The notes under the pieces were generated by a model. It was not told the DNA's origin and ran no database searches. It saw only the letters and a list, made by a program, of their open reading frames with translations. From Mesodorylaimus sp. YZB2_4 (Eukaryota; Nematoda; Enoplea; Dorylaimida; Dorylaimidae), in assembly GCA_030248295.1 (NCBI GenBank), contig JASANH010001202.1, forward strand, positions 1 through 64,000: a stretch of DNA of 64,000 nucleotides. Reading direction: 5' to 3'. Positions 1 to 10,952 of this stretch are shown here, in pieces. The position numbers and the translations under genes are program-made. Each line of letters opens with the position of its first letter. Within the stretch, counting starts at the first letter, position 1.

Positions 1-2018
1 AAATAGGGCTATTTAGTCACTCAAAGAAAACGTACCTTACTTTTCTCCCAGCAATTTTGCTGAATTTTTTTAAGTATTTTGGGGTGCTTGACTACTTTTG
101 TTGTCAGATAAGCTATTGATGAGGAAACATACTCAGTTTTTTTGCTCTATCCATGTATGTTGTGAGAAACGCCATAAGGCCGTCCCCTAGTGAGTAGCTC
201 CTGCCATAAGTGAAAAAGTCAGAAACGTGCCTCACTTTTGTCCATCACTGTAGCCCTCACTCCACAAACATGCAGTACCTATATACCCGTGGAAAAACAG
301 CCCGGTAACATATGGGTATTCTGCGCACCCCATTTATTCATAATTTTACCCTTCCATATCGCTCTTATTGGTATAACAAAGTTCAGATTTTGGCTTACAG
401 TATTTACAGTACATGCCAGGTTAGGTACTTTTGTGGAAGAACATACAGTACAAGCCGGGCCTGTTTGATATCCTATAAGCCACTCTCACTCTGCTCCTCT
501 CACTAAGAGCTCTAAAAACCCGTAGTATAGTATGTACGGATGATCTATAGCATGTGCTTTTACCATATACAATATAGTAATATGGCCCCGCTTGATTTCG
601 TGCTCTTTTAAGAAATGATGTTATAAATCAACCTTTCGCTGAAATCTATCTTCATAAATTCAACAGCTGCCATCCTGAACCTTTCCTACAAAGGAGTTTG
701 AGGACATTCTTCTGCTCATATACTGTATAGTAGCTCACGGTTACATACTATACTACTGGTCCATTAATGTACGTGCATACAGTGTGTGTGCCTAGCGCTA
801 TGCCACAGTAGGCTCTGTATATAGTAGTACGGTCCTCCGCAGGATTCTAGCCTCCGCAGGATATTAATTTATTTATTCTGTTCATTTTTCAATTTTTTCC
901 CCACCATGATGTCTACGATGCCCGCTTTTAATTATTCTGTGATTTTACTGCTGCATGTAGACTTAATGAAATAGTCAAACTTCTAGCTGGTTCTAGCTTC
1001 GAGCTATGTATTACAGATACAATTTCTTTCAATGAGGTTCTGCTTTATTATGCAGAGAATAGGCTAGCCCATCATTATTGATTGAGAATAGGCATCACTG
1101 CCAAATCAGGTTGAAAGTGTGTGGAAAGAAAACAATAATGTCTTGTTTCAGGCCCCGCAATGCATAAAATGAGCTAGCTGAGTGCGTGCAAAGTCTCGGC
1201 GAGAACTACAGGCGACAGTGCTCTTGCTGCGGGTCACAATAAATACAGTAATTTGCTAGATTTTTATGTTATTTTTGGATGAGTCGATTGACTCCACCTT
1301 CAGATATTACGATCACGTAATCCATAATTGATCGAGGTGGCCATATTTGAGGAAAACTTTTTAAATGATCTCTATGGAAGATTTTGAAACTCATGTCAGT
1401 GCCAGTTTTTGCTGTACTAACGAAATACTCGTATAGAGTAAATACTGTATCCTACTGTACTCGACAATGAAAAGCTGAGACCTATCTCAATTTGATGCTC
1501 TGAAGAATGGAGCTGACACAGGAGGTGTCTCTTACGGTGAGCGGCATCATATTTTTAATTGTCCTATCCGTCAGGATCCTCTCACATGGATTTAATTTGA
1601 TACCGTTTCATGGATGAGCGAAGAAATCTCTGATGTCCCATTCTATTATTATTAAGCTTGGCAAAGGGTGCAAATTTCTATTTGGCCCATCTTCGTTTTT
1701 CTCTTCGCTCTCAATCTAATGATTGAGAATATGATCTGCCATGCTCGTCTACATCTCTGCGGTCTGCCTTCATTGTACCAAACAATCAGGGTCACAGGGC
1801 GCATGTCCCCATGCCCTCACTTGGTTACTCCCGTCGATGTCAGACGAGCACGCTAATTTGCAGAAGAGGACGAGTTTGGGTCACGTCTTTTAAAAAGGTG
1901 CTCCGCGGCTTTCCTGCTTCTCATTCGAAAAAGTTCTTTTATCCTCAAGTCCACATCCAAAGTATCGCCAGAAGTCTTATTGCAAACTGCAAAATAATTT
2001 GTATATCCACCAGCAGGT
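1..2018. other. No gene recognised
   Basis: I see only short open frames with no recognisable domain. The stretch is AT-rich and has several TACTGTA/TACAGTA-like motifs. An upstream exon for the first IR-like copy could lie here, because that copy's homology begins directly after a possible acceptor (CCAGCAG) just before 2019, but I cannot identify one. Confidence 0.5.
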
Positions 2019-3060
2019 CATGATGTCAACATTGGCATTGCTGCGTCATATAAACCTGGAAAGACCACCGAAGTGGTGTCATCGTTATGTAAATTACTCA
2101 TCATCAAATGTAAAATGATTTTGCACTATGGCTACGACTTTGGTGATGGCCTTGAGAACGGAACTGGCACTGGAATGATCGGTCTTGAGCAAAAGAGAGA
2201 GGTAGACACTTTCGAGCCATTTTTTACCCTGACTTTTAACCGTCACCGGGTAGTTGACTTCTCCAATCCGTTTTTCTATGGCAATATTTACTTGATTAAT
2301 AGGTTGCCATCAGAACAACGTCCCATGTTGAATCTCAGTGTTGTTTTAGCTTTGAGCTGGCAAGCATGGTGCGCTTTTGTAAGCGCGCTTCTCCTGCTTT
2401 CCGCAATTATCGCGCTGGTAGCGAAAACTTTCCAGGAAGCACCAGCTCACTAATCCAATGTACAGTACCTTGGATTGTGCGAGTGTTGTCTCACGTGCCA
2501 GCCTTGGTTACCCATAAACGTAAAGATTCCTATTTGACTTTGCACTCAGCCCGTTTGACTGTAGCATGTTGGTCGCTGGTCGCTTTGGGCATAGCATGTT
2601 CGTACACAGCTTTATTTTCTGACAAACTGGCGAAACCATATTCCCTGCCTTACACTGATTTTGAAGGGTTCTTCAAATTTTTGGAAAAAGCACAATGCCG
2701 CGTTATTATGCCATCGTTATCGTTCAGCTTTATTCAAGTACTAACAGCACCCGAGACTCTGCTAGGCAAACGTATCCAGGCCACATTTAAAGAAAGACCA
2801 CCAATCATCAAGCCTATGGATGAAATCAAAGACACAATTTTGAAAGACCAAGATTTGTTTTAGTCTGGTTTGGTGTAACAACTAGATTTGAGCCATATTT
2901 TCAGAATAATCGAAAAGTCATTAAGGCGAAATTATTTCTTGCGTCCCCAACAGAAACTCATTTAATCTCAATCATATCCTCAGAGAATTAAATCAAGATA
3001 AGCTGCCACTCGTGAGATCAGCAGCTCTGCAATGTATGAATGATTGTGAGCTACCCGCCC
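2019..3060 (+). pseudogene. Ionotropic-receptor-like channel, copy 1, decayed
   Basis: Homologous along its length to the intact copy at 9738-10952. Frame 0 from 2019 encodes the first ligand-binding lobe with FENGTGTGM-like and DFSNPFF motifs and the conserved Arg (NRHR), then the first membrane segment, ending at a stop near 2453. The frame must change near 2450 to continue through the pore and the TM3 block (SARLTVACWS is identical to copy 2), and again at about 2860, where a TAG interrupts a sequence that reads VLVWFG one frame over. The remaining C-terminal lobe (LPLVRSAAL) is recognisable only with a further frame change. Neither shift is flanked by usable splice sites, so I read this as a pseudogene of a cation channel of the iGluR/IR type. 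Confidence 0.8.
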
Positions 3061-3099
3061 GTGCTAACTGTTTACTTAGGACTACTCACTGTCAGTTCG

Positions 3100-3530
3100 T
3101 TATAGTGCCTAATGCAAATCGATCTGGAAGGCGGCAATAGGTACTGCACCATGAACATGTCTACGATAGCAGCGGTGAAGCTCGAAATTTTCACTGGCGC
3201 AAAATTAGACCTATATAGAGGCAGAAACGCGGGCTATACATTCACTGTACTTGTTTCATCGAGGTCGGAACTCATAAATGCCGCATTGCAAGAGTCGGAC
3301 GTCCATTATATTTGGATAGGCCCTAAAACGTGATGCAGTTCGGAATTTGGTGAAAACACCAGCTGCGATTTCTTCGTGATCAGTACTGTATACTGAATTG
3401 TGGACGTTTCCTATTCGTAAGAATTCACCATATAAGTCAATTTTTAACGCAGCAGCAGTCGCGTTTGTTAAACGTGGTTTAGGTATTGGTATGTCCACGA
3501 CAAAATAAACATGTATGGAACAATTGCGAT
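3100..3530 (+). pseudogene. Ionotropic-receptor-like fragment (second ligand-binding lobe)
   Basis: A separate partial copy immediately downstream of copy 1. From 3112 it aligns with the second lobe of the intact gene: FTGAKLDLYRGR matches LTGPEYPLGRR and VHYIWIGPK matches VLYVWFGPK. A stop follows at 3331, then TSCDFFVI and, in another frame at about 3410-3510, SPYKSIFNAAAVAFVKRG. It has no first lobe or pore and several stops, so it is a relic of a fourth member of the array or of a rearranged copy 1. Confidence 0.7.
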
Positions 3531-3691
3531 GAAATCTTTTTTAGAAGACGTTCCCAAACCCAGTCTGCAAGCACAGTCTACTCTGAGTTTTGTGTATTCG
3601 CCGCAGTAATGCTCCTGAGTATTTGTTGGTTTTTGCTTGAACTATGGCTTGTGGCCCGATAAAGACGTACATAGGTTATTTTATCTTAACA

Positions 3692-3697
3692 AATAAA
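3692..3697 (+). terminator. Possible polyadenylation signal of the IR-like relic
   Basis: AATAAA about 160 bp after the last recognisable IR-like homology. It may be a remnant of the original transcript end. Confidence 0.3.
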
Positions 3698-3821
3698 TAG
3701 TTCAATTCAATTTTTATTCTGTGAAAAATTAGCCAGCGATACAAAAAAGGTTTTTGCAGCATTCCACAAAAAAGATTATTTTACAAAATTCGAAAACAAA
3801 AGTTAGAAAAAATTTGAATCC

Positions 3822-3987
3822 GGCCTCGTGGCCTGGCGGGTTAGGCGTCTGCCTCTCACGCCAGGTGCGCAGTTACGGGCGAGTGTTCGACTCGCGGGCC
3901 GGTAAATCATTTCGTGTAAAATATGTCCCTTCACCCTCAAGTGCGCATAAGCGTTTGGTGATGTGGAAGAACAGGAACAGGAACATT
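3822..3987 (+). repeat. tRNA-derived SINE, copy 1
   Basis: Starts with a tRNA-like head: box-A-like sequence GTGGCCTGGCGGGTTAGGCG, CTGCCTCTCACGCC in the anticodon-arm position, and a box B (GTTCGACTC). A non-tRNA body follows (GGTAAATCAT, ATGTCCCTTCACCCT, GCGTTTGGTGATGTGG) and a short repeated tail of AACAGG units. Two more copies share the same order of blocks at 37390-37550 (+) and 33270-33429 (-), so this is a dispersed family. Confidence 0.75.
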
Positions 3988-4324
3988 TGAATTAGATACT
4001 AGTCGCTCACAGACTGCACCTTGCTTGTTTCAATTTGGCAACAACTTTTTTCGGCCAATCATATCCCCATCCGAAGCAATCACCTTCATTCTGCTTTTCC
4101 AATCATTTGATCAAAGGATTGAAATATCGTATAACTGAGCCAGCTGACATTTTGCGTTTCCCCACCATAATCTATAATAAGCAGAAGTGTAGCTTGTATC
4201 TGTGATGCCTAGTCATACTCATCGTCAGTTTTCCAGCCCTGGCCTAACAAAGCTGTTGTTGCTGTCAAAGTGAGAATGTCAGGCGCTGATCAAAAAAAGA
4301 TTTCATGACAACTCATCATTTTCA

Positions 4325-4433
4325 TTACCGGAACCGCGGTGGCTCAGTTAATAGGCGCTGATCCCCCTTCGTTTGGGCCAGCAATCCTTACTGAGAGGCC
4401 GAAGTTCTGTACAGGCTGAGGGCGGCAGGTTGG
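4325..4433 (+). repeat. Possible tRNA-like repeat remnant
   Basis: Contains GTGGCTCAGTTAATAGGCG, which resembles a tRNA box A, next to the 3' end of the ACE-like relic. I saw no second copy and no clear box B, so this is tentative. Confidence 0.25.
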
Positions 4434-7400
4434 TAAGCCCATTCTCAGAGTTGGAACCGGTCTTCGATCGAACAACAACGTCGCAGTCTGCACCAGGTGC
4501 TCCTTACCCGTGAAGCGTCTTTCCAATGCGCCGAGCTGCCCATGCGCAACATCCTTCCAAGTAGATTACCAGCAGCTGTTTTGTGGAAGAAATTGCACTG
4601 ATGCAATGGACCAGTATGACCAGACGCTTTGCACATTGCTTCGTAAAATTCAAATCGGAGAATATGAGCAACAAAGAAGTGAATGTAAGCGATGTTAGCT
4701 GGGACATGGTACTTGGCCCCGGGATCGAAATCCCGACCCGATACCCTTTCCACTGGTGGAACGACGCCTTTGTACTTGTACCGCAATTCCCACCACAACT
4801 GATTCCAATCTTAGACTGGTATGCTTTCGTCAAAAACGCTCCAGCGCCACTGATCGATCAAATAGCCGAATGGCAAGAAGGCTATCTTTTCACAAGCGAT
4901 ACGAAATAAGTAATTTATGTCTTGCTCTGGATCGGGTGCGTACTCACTGAAAAAGCAGATAAAAAGTGCACCATGTCTGTTATCAAGGCGGGGGGGGGGG
5001 GGGGGCAACCGGCAACAACCCAATTGACTTCAAATACTCTGGAGTGCTCACTGATAAAGCGATAGAATCGCCAATGGCTTCATGAAACCCTGGGTTAGCA
5101 CCTTCCCTGAAAAGGAATAAAACCGAATTAGAGGTCAATTGTAGCACACAAGCACCAATGTTAAAATGTCCTCGCTCGACTTTCGATATGAATTTCCCGC
5201 GAAAATATTAGCCTGAGTTTATCAAAGTAAAAAGTTGAGTGAATACTTTTGGGACATGTGTCATACATGTGCCTAAGCTAACGGTCATACTTACCTAAAT
5301 TGGTATGGTTGATTGGTATATTGCAGGTAGTACTGGGTGTCTCCTTCTTCATGGTGTGCAGCAATTAAATTGTCCATATCGATTTTTGTGCACATTTTGA
5401 TTCGGACGTCATGATATTTCGCGAAATCCCAAGACCAAGCGTGACAAACCACATCACGATCTTTTGGTTTCTCGATCAGGCTCTTTTCCCAGAATGTTGG
5501 CGGCAAAGGGATCATTCCCAGCGACGTGAAGAAATTGTCCGCGATGTGAAACATCTTAGATGCGGTGTAATTTTGGCTTTTCATAGCTTCGGTGACGTCT
5601 ACTGTTGACTTGGTCGGGTAAGGAGATGTAATATCGGAAATGATAGTCCAGTCTTGAGCCCACATAATGCCAAAGATGTGAGCTGGTACTGCGCTTGAAT
5701 TAAAACGATTTGGGTACTTCTGACGTAACTTGCGTCTAAAATAGGTATGCAGTTGTTCGTAGAGTGGCAGTACTTCGTACCACAGCTCCTCCAACATCGA
5801 CCGAAATTCCGGTTCCTCATACAACAAACGCCAATAATCACCTGTATCGGTGAATCCATCGTTGCATGCACCTTTGTTACTCAGGGCCACAAACTCTTCG
5901 TATAGAGGTAGAATGGGACGGCCAGTATCGTCGTGTCAAGCTTTCCACGCGTAACTGAAGACATCGTAGTTTCGATTACGGTGAAATAGGTCTTGCAAAT
6001 CCGGGTTCAATTGCCATTTCTTGTTGCAGTCGATTTGTAAGGTTTGTTCATCCATAGAACATATTTTAGATGTGCTGTATATGGCGCTCATGTTCCCTGA
6101 ACAAGGTAAGCTCAAGTAAACAGATTGCAGCTCCTCCGCTCATCCCGCAAGTCCCGCCAGCGTCCTTTGATCAGTGATCGGTAATTAAGTTGAGCAGGAA
6201 GGATGGGCTCTTTATGCTCGCGAAAAGTGCAATTGTTGCTGCCTTCAAGGCTCACAAGGAGCCGGGGGCATTTAAAACTATGTAAGACACCCGCAGCGCG
6301 CGAACTGGCCACTTAGAATTCATATATAGACAATCTGTATTATCTGAAACTATAGTTCACACACCCGTGCACGAATGTGATATTTTAGCCTATTACAGGT
6401 CTCATTGAGGCACTGCCACTATAGCTGAAACTACAGTTGGTACTTACTGGACTTGGCACTTACTTATTACTCCAATACACCACTGCACAAATTGCTAAAA
6501 ACCTACCGTGAATGAATTATGTAAATGATATACAGGGCCATCCATAAAGGACGTCCACCCAGGGGGGGGGGGGGGGGTTGGTGGGGGTCAGCGGAAAGTG
6601 GGCGGAAGTGGATGGGGGGGGAGACTTATGCCAAGTAGACGTCCACTTTACAAAATTGGTGGGATATCTCGGAAAATTAGCAAAATTATCATTAGTTAAA
6701 AGGCTCTAGATAAAAAATTACTAATATTTGAATCATCAAGCGTCGATCCGAAGACTATTCGTCGGGTGACTAAGGTCGATTATATCCCAGTTTTTACCAA
6801 GATACTAAGATCGATCACCACCACCGAGCCTGCTGACCTGAACCAGGGCCAAACCGAGCCAGATCGAACCGAACTGGGAGAAGCCCGCGTGCTGACTATG
6901 CTGCTGACTATTACCTCGCACTGACTGACAGCACAACAATATAAAAGTTACTTTTAAAAGCTTCAAGTGAAAGGACAATCATAAACTAGGAGTTATCGTG
7001 GGTGTCTCCACTGGAATCGAACAAGCTGTTGAGCTTTGCTACAACTAGTCTAGTCCATCCTGGCTAGCATGAGGAAAGCTGCGGTTTATTTCGATCCTGG
7101 TTCAATTATGGTCTGGTCCTGGTTCAGCTGCAAAAGCTATTTCAGTTGTACCTGTCAAAAAAGGGGGCTCGACACTTCCCCGCTCGCCATTGTCCATTGG
7201 CGCCAGGGCTATATTTATTTGTGTCGTCATTAGGACGCCAGAGACGATGCTGAGCAGTGCAAGCATCAACTAATCCGACCCTTGGCGTGGGTCCCAATCT
7301 CTATGTGGCTCCCTTCAAGAAATGAGATATAGAAGGGGATACGTCTTTGGCACCACGCCCTCGCCAACCTGCCCTCTTGAAAGCCTGTTTTCTCGCTGTC

Positions 7401-8131
7401 ACTGTCTGTGACCACTTCGAAAACTCAGCAGAACTAACATGGACCTAAAGCGGGGGGGGGGGGGGGCGGGGGGGAGAGGAAAACTATTATTTATCAGTTG
7501 TATGTAGTATGTTAGCCATCATTATTTTCAAGCTATACGAGGCGCAAAATTTAGTCGCCAATCCGGCAGATGCAACAGTCGGATCAGAGTGAAGACCCAT
7601 AACCATCGTTTCGCGGGTTGGTCGACGCTGGGAGAAATGCTTTTTTAGAATGAATATTTGCAATGAAAGGGGGGTCCGCTAACGTGGACGTTCAATTTTT
7701 AGGGAGGCGAGAGTCAAAAACACTAGTTTTTCGGTGGAAGTCGTATGGATGGCCCCTAATATATTCAATATTTGCGCAGTTTCAGAAAGTTTACTGTGCC
7801 GCGTGCCAGAGGATTTTTAAGACTTAAATACATACCTTTTATTCTGCTGTACGTCTTAGCATCTTCTTCATCCAATCGCCAGCCAGTTTTTGATAGTTAC
7901 CGGTCTCAATTCTCTGCGCCCTTTTAGAAACACACTAGCATTATCGGCTGCTGCTATTTTGAATGCCAAGAATTTGGCGTCAGATTTTGCAGAAATCTCT
8001 AGATTCTCATCAGTAATATTCGTTTCGTAATTCCAATTAGCCTTCGCATTCTCCTCTGCTTCCAAAGTCGCTGAGTGATTGTACCATTCGAGCAATTGCT
8101 CTGGCGTAGAGGAGTCAACAGTCCACTCCGA
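4434..8131 (-). pseudogene. Angiotensin-converting-enzyme-like (M2 family) gene, inactivated
   Basis: Exons by homology and phase: 8131-7836, 6096-5295, 5106 to about 5010, and 4955 to about 4440. They give the M2 peptidase fold in order: ANWNYETNIT, MSAIYSTSKIC, GFTDTGDYWR, MWAQDW, EKPKDRDVVCHAWSWDF, the zinc site, [34 protein letters not shown] and the GHTGPLHQC block. Three kinds of damage are visible. An in-frame TGA (5936-5938) stands where the family has Trp. An in-frame TAA (4811-4813) lies in a segment that otherwise aligns without a gap. Frames change near 7870-7900 and near 4525. The zinc motif reads HHEEGD (5339-5356) instead of HHEMGH, so the second His is Asp, while the downstream Glu ligand is kept. 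Known inactive relatives include C. elegans ACN-1. The protein was probably a non-catalytic ACE relative before it decayed, or this is a dead duplicate. No convincing signal-peptide exon was found upstream. Confidence 0.85.
6097..7835. other. Large intron of the ACE-like relic, G-rich tracts
   Basis: The 1.74-kb intron has a matching phase (G|GG at the junction). It holds a 16-nt poly-G run (6562-6577) and a G15-C-G7 run (7452-7474). No coding homology was seen. Confidence 0.5.
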
Positions 8132-9737
8132 CTGCAAATTTATTGGATGCATAGAATGAAGAAAGAAAGAAGAAAGAAAGCGATTTTGAAGGACACCATC
8201 TTTGAAATGCGAAATCGACTAGGTTGGGTAGCTACTCGAATGAAACAGACATAAAATTTTTGGACCCTTAGCTAACATATGCTCGAACCAGTCGTTGGAA
8301 CAAAAGCATGAATGAAATTTACATCATATTCTCTGAACACGACTTGATCGCGGCGGAAACACTTTCACCTTGCCAGGCGGAAAGACATTTGTCACGACAT
8401 ACATCACAAGTGTACCAACAATCGCACCATAAGGGCAAATAGACTCTCAAATCGAGGAGCGGCCAAACGTGTCGGCTGTGAAATGGACTCTGACGAACCT
8501 GGGATCAAAATGATAGAATATCAGACCAGGAACTCAAGACCCGTCATCAACCGATGCCTGCAAGCCAAACCAGTCACTTGACCTCTATCTCTGTCATGTG
8601 CCTGGCCCTGCCTGACTTAGGAGAGGCCGACCACTTCCCTGAACCAGTGTTCTGATAGGTGCCGAGATGTACCATAACATGAGTTGCAAACCAACTAGAT
8701 TTCTTGACTTGCGAAGCGGTGGACGAAATCAGCGGTGTAGTTGATGGTTGTTCTCTCTGACCTTTGTAAGGCATACCGACTGCAGCAGTATGAATCCGCT
8801 AAATGATAAAGTGAAATTTTTATCGAATTGATCTATTATTCCTCAGCCTCAAAACGCCGCATCTAATCGTTAGTATGCATGCGCAGTATATATTTAGACT
8901 GCTTTTAATCAAGTAGAGAAACTAACTTCTCCAGCATCTAATATCACTGCAATAAAGTATATCTTTCCCGCTACCGGGCGAACCCAAGTCCCACACTAAC
9001 GGTGCATAGCCCACACGTAGCCTGCTGCTTCTATCCTTCCTACTGCACGCCGCTGAAATCAGTCGCTCTTTGCTCTCATCAATGTCAAATCATATAGATT
9101 TTGGCGAAGCCAAGTGAAAATGACGCTATACTTGAGACTTTATTAGCGTTTACAAGTTTGCTTCACTGATGCGCAAAATAAATACCGCGAATTTGAAAGG
9201 AGACATACAATGAGGAGTGATAAGATTGAAGAAAAATCAAACTCACCTACAGTAGGTGTGCTAGAAACACCGAAGTGGAGTGAACTGTGGCTTAGGTTAG
9301 TCGCAAGACATTGGGTGGGACGAGAGGGGAGGGTGGAACCCAGCGGGCTGTGCATCACGAACTTGCACATACATCACAAACATTGCTGGTGCCCTTTCAT
9401 TAGGTTTGTTATTTCACATGAAATTGATGAAAGGGCACCAACAGCTTGATATCCGGACACATCCGTTTCTCGGGCGATACTTGGCAGGGTTCCGTGGAGA
9501 AAAACTAATTTACATTGTCCAGTTAGACCACACATTGATTTCCTCTTGATGCGACAGTCCTGTCAGAAGCCATCGAGGTATATTGTCTATTTATTCTCTA
9601 TTTTTCATCCCGGTAGTTACTACGACAAGATGAGTGGGTATCAAGAAGGGAAAGGTTTTCTCTAATTTTTTCTCTGTGACGGCGAATCTGTCAAAAATTC
9701 TCTCAAGAACCTAATTTTTCTGGGGCGCTACTGAATA
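8132..9737. other. No gene recognised between ACE-like relic and IR copy 2
   Basis: An open frame on the minus strand at 8574-8774 has a Ser/Thr-rich start and could be an upstream ACE-like exon, but nothing in it supports this. A short hairpin lies at 9387-9440. Otherwise I see only AT-rich spacer. Confidence 0.4.
9387..9440. repeat. Inverted repeat, 14-bp perfect arms
   Basis: TGGTGCCCTTTCAT (9387-9400) and its exact reverse complement (9427-9440) enclose a 26-nt loop, which itself holds ATTTCA-CA-TGAAAT. It lies about 300 bp upstream of IR copy 2. Confidence 0.7.
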
Positions 9738-10952
9738 ATGAGCATCAAAATTGGAATACCTGGAACAACCCTGGGCGGCATAACCGTGGAGGCTGCACAA
9801 ACTATTTGTAAATACGTTTCCCTGACCTGCACCCTCATCCTTCATGACAGCGTAGATTTCGGCGATGCTTTTGAGAATGGTACTGGCACAGGAATGATAA
9901 GATTGGTGCAAACTGGTGAATTCGATACATTCGAGCCAACTTTTACTGCCACGTACAATAGATCCAGAGCGATAGATTTTAGCTATCCTCTTTTCTACAC
10001 CGATGTATACATGGTCACAAAGGCACCCGCCAAACCGATGACCACCTTCAGCTTCAACATTATCACCGCTCTGAGCTGGCAATCATGGTGTGTTTTCGCA
10101 TGTGCTCTTCTTCTCACTTCTGCATTTATTGCCCTGTTCTCTAGAATTGTGTTAGAACAACCGGTACCCACGGACTTACATTGGTTGGTGCGCATGCTTT
10201 CCCATTGGCCAGCCCTGATCACTCACAAACACAGAGATCATTACTTGACCTTGCACTCTGCACGACTGACGGTCGCCTGCTGGTCTTGTGCCGCCCTAGT
10301 CCTAGCGGGTGCTTACACAGCTGTTCTTTTCTCTGAAAGACTGACAAAAACTATTGCTGCACCCTACGAGACCTTTGAAGAATTCGTTATCTGCTTGGAG
10401 GAGGAACGATGTCGCATTTTGGCGCCCACGCTGTCAATAAGTTTCATGCAAATACTTACAGGACCTGAATACCCCCTCGGTAGACGCATCCAAGCCACGT
10501 TCCTAAGACAACCACCGATAATAATGCCTATGTCAGAAATTGGACAAGCGATCCTGGAGGAGGCGAGTGTATTATATGTTTGGTTTGGCCCAAAAAATCT
10601 TATTGTAACTAATTTCGGCAGCAACCTAGATTGCAGGTTCTACATAATCGAAGCTCCGTATAAAGAAACGTGGGCTTTTCCCCTCAAAAAAGGCTCCCCT
10701 TTGAAGCCACGTTTGGATGTTGCAGCTCTAGCATTTTTCGAACGTGGAATGGCTAATGGCATGCTTCGCAAGTACGTACCTGAATGGAGCACCTGCGATC
10801 AAAAATATTTTTATAAGCTCTCTCAGACAAACTCCAAGGACCCTGCGACAGTCTATGCGGCATTGTCATTTCTAGCTGCGGGGCTTTTGGTAGGGCTCGT
10901 CTCATTGATGATTGAATTCCTCATAAAGGAATGGAAAAGACGTTTCACGTGA
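9738..10952 (+). CDS. Ionotropic-receptor-like ligand-gated channel, copy 2 (intact)
   Basis: A single 404-residue open frame. Residues 1-98 form the first ligand-binding lobe, with FENGTGTGM and DFSYPLF. Arg75 sits where iGluRs bind the ligand carboxylate (TYNRSRAIDF against family TYVREKVIDF). TM1 is about 113-136, the pore loop about 150-168, TM3 about 174-197 (ending AYTAVLFSERL, corresponding to iGluR SYTANL), the second lobe 205-360, and TM4 371-394. There is no amino-terminal domain, which is the layout of short IR-type channels rather than classical glutamate receptors. The ATG gives no signal peptide although lobe 1 should be extracellular, so an upstream signal exon may be missing. 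Related copies flank it on both sides in the same orientation. Ligand unknown; presumably a chemosensory or neuronal cation channel. Confidence 0.85.
   Translation: MSIKIGIPGTTLGGITVEAAQTICKYVSLTCTLILHDSVDFGDAFENGTGTGMIRLVQTGEFDTFEPTFTATYNRSRAIDFSYPLFYTDVYMVTKAPAKPMTTFSFNIITALSWQSWCVFACALLLTSAFIALFSRIVLEQPVPTDLHWLVRMLSHWPALITHKHRDHYLTLHSARLTVACWSCAALVLAGAYTAVLFSERLTKTIAAPYETFEEFVICLEEERCRILAPTLSISFMQILTGPEYPLGRRIQATFLRQPPIIMPMSEIGQAILEEASVLYVWFGPKNLIVTNFGSNLDCRFYIIEAPYKETWAFPLKKGSPLKPRLDVAALAFFERGMANGMLRKYVPEWSTCDQKYFYKLSQTNSKDPATVYAALSFLAAGLLVGLVSLMIEFLIKEWKRRFT

Noticed and set aside
4583..4909. 108-codon + strand frame
   Set aside because: It is antisense to a well-aligned ACE-like exon.
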